From contig CAIOGM010000159.1 of assembly GCA_903857795.1 (NCBI GenBank), positions 69,458 through 104,038 of the forward strand: 34,581 nt of DNA. Reading direction: 5' to 3'. Both the position numbers and the translations under genes were made by a program. The stretch is from an uncultured Geobacter sp. (GTDB taxonomy: Bacteria > Desulfobacterota > Desulfuromonadia > Geobacterales > CAIOGM01). The stretch's first letter is position 1. The number at the start of each line of letters is the position of its first letter. The notes under the pieces are model-generated. The model ran no database searches, had not been told where the DNA came from, and was given only the letters and a program-made list of their open reading frames with translations. This document shows positions 31,781 to 34,581 of this stretch, in pieces.

Positions 31781-31812
31781 TATAGGATATTGTTTTTATT
31801 GATATTTATGTT

Positions 31813-31848
31813 AAAAAGTCATAACTATCATAACAGTTATGACTTTTT
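31813..31848. terminator. Perfect bidirectional hairpin terminator
   Basis: A 14-bp perfect stem (AAAAAGTCATAACT with its complement) and an 8-base loop, with Ts on both strands. It separates the convergent lipoprotein and membrane-protein genes. Confidence 0.85.
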
Positions 31849-31878
31849 AATTATCTTACGATTAAATTTCTCACTCAT

Positions 31879-32250
31879 TTAAATAACTTCTGACTTCCAA
31901 TAAATACATTTTTTGCTTTTTGATAAGATTACATAAGAGGCGATGCATAATATAGCAAAGAATATATCTATTGCATTATCATACATAGCATATTCTAATA
32001 TGAAAATAATTGCGTTTAAAATAGATGTACCAAGCCCCCAATCTCTTGACCATTCCTTTAAATCTATTAAAGCTAAACCGATATAGCCAATTGCTATACA
32101 ACAAATAAATGATATTGAATTTATCAAAGCTACCAAAAAACTTATTGTTATTACATAATTAAAGAAGAATAAATCTATTATCCTAATTAACGTTATTATA
32201 GATATTGATATTAATATAATGCCAGCTATTTTTACTGCCTTAACGTCCAT
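31879..32250 (-). CDS. Small four-helix membrane protein
   Basis: A 123-residue protein made of four hydrophobic helices (residues about 8-27, 31-60, 70-90 and 96-112) in A+T-rich DNA. It lies on the minus strand, opposite to most of its cassette-like neighbours. The ATG at 32250 follows GAGGAA; upstream in-frame codons are not convincing. No family was recognised. Confidence 0.65.
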   Translation of the reverse strand: MDVKAVKIAGIILISISIITLIRIIDLFFFNYVITISFLVALINSISFICCIAIGYIGLALIDLKEWSRDWGLGTSILNAIIFILEYAMYDNAIDIFFAILCIASYVILSKSKKCIYWKSEVI

Positions 32251-32412
32251 CTTTAGTTCCTCGAAGGGATAGGAACTTGCTTTTTTGATTGGTGGAAAAA
32301 TACACCCGGCGCGAGGTAGAGTCAACGCATTTTCAAATGAACTGACGAGATTTTAAGGGCAACACAGATAAACATAAGGGGTCTCAACTATTAAACACAA
32401 CAGAGAAAACAT

Positions 32413-33441
32413 ATGATTATAAATCCAGATAAATTAATACCAGGCGACATCATTCTCACCAATCAAAAGGGATTTGTGAGTGTTTTAATTCGCTATTTCA
32501 CTTTTGGTAAATTCAGTCATGCGATGCTTTATCTGGGTAGGAGTTCTTACATAGAGGCAATCGGACTTGGTGTGCATGCAAGAAATTTACTACGCTTCAA
32601 TTTCAAGTCACAAGCAAGGTGCAGAGTTTATCGACTTAAAGATGAGCATCAATATTCAGTCAGTGACGCAATATGTTACGCAAGGTCTTGGCATGGTAGC
32701 GCTTACAGTGTTTGCGATGCTATGAAAGCAGGGTTGATAAATATTTTTGAATCAGTTCTGCCATTTAGATTCAGCATGACAAAGCAATTTTGTTCACGAC
32801 TTGTTACTGAAGCATATCACACTGCAGGAGTGAATCTATGCAACAAACATTTCACGCGCGTACGCCCGGTGGATCTCCAAAAATCTGACAAATTGATCTG
32901 CATCGAAGATTGTTACCTTGATATTGATTCGGATTTTACAGATAAAATAAAAAAACCAAGCTATATTGACATTCAAGACAAAGCAACTGTTGAGATGATG
33001 CGAGGTATTTGGAAAATTCTAAAAAAATTCAAGATTGAAATTGGTGGTGTTTCAGAAATTACAAAAGGGTTGTTACAAGTACCTTTATCCAAGCGAAATG
33101 ATATTGATCGAAAAATCTCTGAAATTATTAAAAAATCAGGCTACCTTGAGTTGTGGAAAGTTGAAATGGAGTTATGCCCCCAAAACCATGATATAATAAA
33201 ATTTATTCAGTATGTTAGAGGCGAAGACCCACTCGTGGGCATAAGAAAGGCAAAAATGCTCTATGAATCTGCACTTGAACAGCAAAAAAGACATAATAAC
33301 AATCTTATGATGTTACAGAGCGTCAAGAACGTGGAATTATACGAGACCATAACTCTACAAATCACACTAGAACAAAATCTTATCGATAACGCTACAAACA
33401 GAGTGAAACAGTTTGCACACTTTACTAACTTTCCCGGTTAA
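32413..33441 (+). CDS. Papain-like (YiiX/YebB-type) cysteine amidase-fold protein
   Basis: A 342-residue protein. Residues 5-170 follow the permuted papain-like fold of YiiX/NlpC-related proteins: KLIPGDIILTNQKG, FSHAMLYLG with the catalytic His (H36), YIEAIGLGV, and KQFCSRLVTEAY with the catalytic Cys (C127). Such enzymes hydrolyse amide or ester bonds in peptides or lipids. The last 170 residues are helical and charged and not recognised. No signal peptide, so it should be cytoplasmic. Composition is A+T-rich, as in the other accessory genes. The substrate is not known. Confidence 0.82.
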   Translation: MIINPDKLIPGDIILTNQKGFVSVLIRYFTFGKFSHAMLYLGRSSYIEAIGLGVHARNLLRFNFKSQARCRVYRLKDEHQYSVSDAICYARSWHGSAYSVCDAMKAGLINIFESVLPFRFSMTKQFCSRLVTEAYHTAGVNLCNKHFTRVRPVDLQKSDKLICIEDCYLDIDSDFTDKIKKPSYIDIQDKATVEMMRGIWKILKKFKIEIGGVSEITKGLLQVPLSKRNDIDRKISEIIKKSGYLELWKVEMELCPQNHDIIKFIQYVRGEDPLVGIRKAKMLYESALEQQKRHNNNLMMLQSVKNVELYETITLQITLEQNLIDNATNRVKQFAHFTNFPG

Positions 33442-33538
33442 ACTAATTTCAAGAACCTTTTCTAGCCATATCTAAGTATTTGATAAACCTACAAAACCAG
33501 CTGCAATAATACAGCAGCGGTACCAAGCCTACACTTTT

Positions 33539-34285
33539 TCAACGGGTCACAACTCTTATTCCGCTTCGTTGTGAAGCCTGTAATATCCGGCTTCCAAAGT
33601 ATGTTTCAGACCAAGAGAAATCACTATATTCATCAGGTCGTACTTTATGACAGGCAAGTTTTCCAATGAGACCGCACATCCAATCCGCACATTGAAGAGT
33701 CTGATATAAATGGCTTTCTGCTTGAATAGGTGGTTCAATTAATGTTTTCCTATTATCCTTGCCGAACATGCTTAGGGACGCAGTCTCAACGATTTTATGA
33801 CGGAAATTGCTTTCTTGCTCATCCAGTATTATCAGCATGTTATCGTTTGTCTTCGCAAAGTGTTGATCCAATCGCTTTATTGATTCCTTGACAGCGATTC
33901 GGTATACCTTTTCAGCATCATGCTCTTCCACAGAGCCGCTTTTTTCAAGACCAACATAAAACATGAAGCCGCCCATTCGTTCAATTTTTGTCAGTATTCT
34001 GTTTGTAGCAGCTCGAAGTTCTTGGTATTTTGAAATATTTTTTGTTGTATAAAGTGAAGAACCTTTTTTCTCCCATTTAGCTGGGTGAACTCCTGAATTG
34101 TCGATTTCAAATTTTAAGAGGTTCATCTTAAGCTTGTAAAACCACGTTGCAAAGGATCGAACTTGAGTGCTTGGCAAAACAATGCCCCCAAGGCCAAAAA
34201 CCGGACTTGTTTTGTGTTTGGGATCATTCCTGCCAATGTATGGCCCCACATGGCCAAATTCATCCAAGTACGCAATAAAAAGCAC
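33539..34285 (-). CDS. DUF3800 family protein
   Basis: A 248-residue protein with the DUF3800 pattern: an opening strand with YLDEFG (D8, E9), a central LIILDEQE acidic motif, and a late QCADWMCGLIGK acidic residue, together like the metal sites of RNase H-fold nucleases. DUF3800 proteins are often found in mobile islands and near defence genes, but their activity is not settled. I chose the GTG at 34285 because GGAGG lies just before it and the conserved strand starts there; the frame is open to 34357. It points toward the papain-like gene. Confidence 0.8.
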   Translation of the reverse strand: MLFIAYLDEFGHVGPYIGRNDPKHKTSPVFGLGGIVLPSTQVRSFATWFYKLKMNLLKFEIDNSGVHPAKWEKKGSSLYTTKNISKYQELRAATNRILTKIERMGGFMFYVGLEKSGSVEEHDAEKVYRIAVKESIKRLDQHFAKTNDNMLIILDEQESNFRHKIVETASLSMFGKDNRKTLIEPPIQAESHLYQTLQCADWMCGLIGKLACHKVRPDEYSDFSWSETYFGSRILQASQRSGIRVVTR

Positions 34286-34581
34286 ATTTCCTCCAAAAAC
34301 GCGAAAACCCACACAAAAAAAGTTGTATGGGCCTCGGAATTGGAGCAGCCAAGTCACCCTGACTGCGTCCGACTAGAATATACCAAAGGCTAAAAATTAT
34401 TACAAGAAAAAATTGACTCCCGAAATTCAAGCTTAATTCCCGGTCGTTGTCAAGAAAGTTGTCGCATTTCCTATGCAGCCTTGTTTTGAATTGCCATACC
34501 GTTCTGAGTCGATTTTTGCGGATTCAAGCAGACCACCGTTGGTCGTTTCCAGTTTCGGCACTTACCTGACCACCGCTCGGG
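34286..34581. other. End of window, no gene supported; possible IS-type terminal repeats
   Basis: No protein-like frame is seen. At 34531-34538 and 34568-34575 the word GACCACCG occurs twice, 37 bases apart, at the edge of the window. Repeats with GACCACC occur in the ends of some IS21-type elements, so an insertion sequence may begin here, but the element itself lies outside the window. Confidence 0.3.

Overview
The window looks like chromosomal DNA of a hopanoid-making deltaproteobacterium, most likely Geobacteraceae or a close relative in Desulfuromonadales. The evidence is the high-G+C coding style, the TatD-radical SAM fusion, the hopanoid side-chain genes hpnJ-hpnK, AcnB, a bacteriohemerythrin, and a LysM-dprA-topA cluster. 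This is an inference from gene content and protein style; no database search was possible. No rRNA, tRNA or CRISPR array was seen.

Core region (1 to about 27,530, G+C-rich). In order: the end of a CorA transporter; a TatD-radical SAM fusion; a minus-strand pair (SRPBCC protein and PAS histidine kinase) behind a clear sigma-70-type promoter; mutL; a very long coiled-coil protein with related domains at its two ends; a HIT protein; a DUF4124 protein; hpnJ, hpnK and a small EmrE/EamA-type membrane protein; a minus-strand B12-binding-type radical SAM protein with TPRs and a Nudix hydrolase; two unidentified membrane proteins; topA, dprA and a LysM protein as one minus-strand operon; an exported cache-like protein; acnB; a diacylglycerol-kinase-like lipid kinase and a hemerythrin; a 12-cysteine exported protein; and a family 2 glycosyltransferase. 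Short tandem repeats are scattered through this region: TTGAGG-type hexamers, AGAACCC/GGTTCAG-type heptamers and GTGAGGG heptamers. One heptamer array lies inside mutL and one contains the start codon of hpnK.

Accessory region (about 27,531 to 34,581, clearly A+T-richer). It opens with a tyrosine recombinase that resembles integron integrases at its C-terminus but lacks most of their extra insertion and carries an N-terminal extension. To its right are a small protein, a cluster of CCTATATAGG palindromes, and single-gene units: a membrane protein, a PD-(D/E)XK-like nuclease, a frameshifted lipoprotein, a second membrane protein, a papain-like YiiX-type protein and a DUF3800 protein. Two attC-like folded sites, each with a bulged G in the left arm, occur at 30286-30345 and 31172-31229 in the orientation expected for an array read away from the integrase. 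I read this region as a degenerate or atypical chromosomal integron, or an integron-related island. It is the best candidate here for something undescribed.
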